Source: Bifidobacterium asteroides
GTDB taxonomy: Bacteria > Actinomycetota > Actinomycetes > Actinomycetales > Bifidobacteriaceae
NCBI RefSeq assembly: GCF_030758775.1
Contig: NZ_CP132384.1
Span: forward strand, 1-64,000
Direction of reading: 5' to 3'
Length of the DNA stretch: 64,000 nt
The notes under the pieces are model-generated. The model had not been told where the DNA came from, searched no databases, and saw nothing but the letters and a program-made list of their open reading frames with translations. Both the position numbers and the translations under genes were made by a program. Numbering within the stretch: the stretch's first letter is position 1; each line of letters opens with the position of its first letter. This document shows, in pieces, positions 63,059 through 64,000 of this stretch.

Positions 63059-64000
63059 TCAGGATGAGACGTGCCTGGCGGAACCCAGCCGACCGGGGAT
63101 AGTGCCCACGGCCACGATGAGTACGGACAGGACCGACCCTGCCAGCACGCCCAGCAGGGCTGACTCCAAGTGCGGGGATCCGGCGAAGGCCAGGTTGGCG
63201 ATCAGGAAGGACATGGTGAAGCCGATTCCGCAGAGCTGACAGAGGCCGATCAAGTTCCCGGTCGTGGAGCCGGCAGGTCGCCGCAGTCCCAGACGACCTG
63301 CCAGGATCAGCATGGTCATGATCCCCAGGGGCTTGCCCAAAGCCAGTCCCAGAGTGGCGCCCCAAAAGACCCGGTCCGTCAGCAGTCCGGGTCCCAGCTG
63401 ATCCAGGGAGATTGACAGCGAGAAGAAGGCGAAAAGGGGCAGGACCACCAGGGCGCTCAAAGGGGTCAGGAAGTGGTCCAGCCGTTCAGCCGGTGATAGC
63501 GTCGGGTTGCGGTTTGGCTCAATCTCAGTTGGTTCAAACCCAGCTGGTTTGGTATTGGCTTGACTGGTCACTGGTGGATGGGTCTCGGTCGGCTCGGTAC
63601 CGGATGGTTCTGTATCGGTTGGCCTATGTTCGGTTGGCTCAGTTAAATTCGGCGCGGTACTGGCCGAAGGCTCTTCCGCTTCTGCCGCTTCCGCTTCAGA
63701 CGCCTTCGACCTGGCAACAGGAGTCAATAGGCCCATCGCCACTCCCGCCAGCACAGGGTGGATTCCAGCCTTGAAGAGGCTGTACCAGGCCAGCAGACCG
63801 CCCCCAAGGGCGCCCAACAAGCAGAGAGGTACCAAGGGTCGCCAGAGCCGGGCGGAACGGCTCGCCGCTCGGACCAGCAGGGCCCAGACCACTAGGCCGG
63901 CCAGGCAGACAAGCAGCCAGCTCGTTTGTCCCAAGCTGGAGTAGCCCAGGGCGATCAGCAGGACGCCGATCAGGTCGTCGAAGATGGCCAGAGTCATCAA
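63059..64000 (-). CDS. nhaA: NhaA-type Na+/H+ antiporter, 3' part
   Basis: The gene runs off the window at 64000, so its N-terminus is missing. The visible 313 residues include the ion-binding pair in LAIFDDLIGVLLIAL, the KPLGI segment and GIGFTMSFLIANLAF. Between the two membrane blocks (about 105-165) lies a Thr/Glu/Pro-rich low-complexity insert of repeated E-P-T and T-E-P units, absent from standard NhaA. NhaA exchanges two protons for one sodium ion. Confidence 0.9.
   Translation of the reverse strand: MMTLAIFDDLIGVLLIALGYSSLGQTSWLLVCLAGLVVWALLVRAASRSARLWRPLVPLCLLGALGGGLLAWYSLFKAGIHPVLAGVAMGLLTPVARSKASEAEAAEAEEPSASTAPNLTEPTEHRPTDTEPSGTEPTETHPPVTSQANTKPAGFEPTEIEPNRNPTLSPAERLDHFLTPLSALVVLPLFAFFSLSISLDQLGPGLLTDRVFWGATLGLALGKPLGIMTMLILAGRLGLRRPAGSTTGNLIGLCQLCGIGFTMSFLIANLAFAGSPHLESALLGVLAGSVLSVLIVAVGTIPGRLGSARHVSS

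Overview
This window is the origin-proximal stretch of a bifidobacterial chromosome. Base 1 is the first base of dnaA. The order dnaA–dnaN–recF–dciA–gyrB–gyrA–DUF3566, the high-GC codon use and the 16S rRNA sequence all fit Bifidobacterium. The 16S sequence and the sugar-handling gene set make me think of the insect-gut (asteroides-type) clade, but that is an inference and would need a 16S comparison.

Layout. 1–10.9 kb: replication-initiation core with oriC, which holds four perfect DnaA boxes, between dnaA and dnaN. 10.9–24.2 kb: a VanZ/RDD membrane protein, an EamA exporter, a LytTR regulator and GHKL kinase now read as one ORF through an apparent one-base shift, a GT2 glycosyltransferase, a GtrA flippase, two GH3 glycosidases (one with inverted domain order and membrane anchors at both ends) and a proline-iminopeptidase-like hydrolase. 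24.5–30 kb: one complete 16S–23S–5S rRNA operon without spacer tRNAs. 30.4–34.2 kb: an organophosphate antiporter coupled to a tyrosine-type phosphatase, a SnoaL-like remnant, and a formate/nitrite channel. 34.3–48.1 kb: transporters. These are a MacB/FtsX-type ABC cluster with a large coiled-coil permease, a three-gene ECF transporter, and a CydDC-like ABC exporter pair whose first gene is frameshifted at a G4 run.

48.1–60.8 kb is an accessory, visibly AT-richer island. It holds one unrecognised 563-residue protein, a single-polypeptide Type ISP restriction-modification enzyme, an AbiH-family abortive-infection protein, and about 4.5 kb without convincing genes. The intergenic DNA includes C14 and G10 homopolymer runs between the two convergent defence genes. 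The island ends against tRNA-Ala(TGC) and tRNA-Ile(GAT). 61–64 kb returns to high-GC core genes: a YgjP-type metallopeptidase, an SDR oxidoreductase, and the 3' part of an NhaA-type Na+/H+ antiporter, with short degenerate tandem repeats between them.

How the parts work together. The first 11 kb supply initiation, the clamp, gap repair, helicase loading and supercoiling. The GH3/GtrA block looks like glycan processing at the envelope. The island is a phage-defence module placed beside tRNA genes. The main candidate for something undescribed is the unknown protein at 49.8–51.5 kb within that defence island, together with the intergenic DNA around it.
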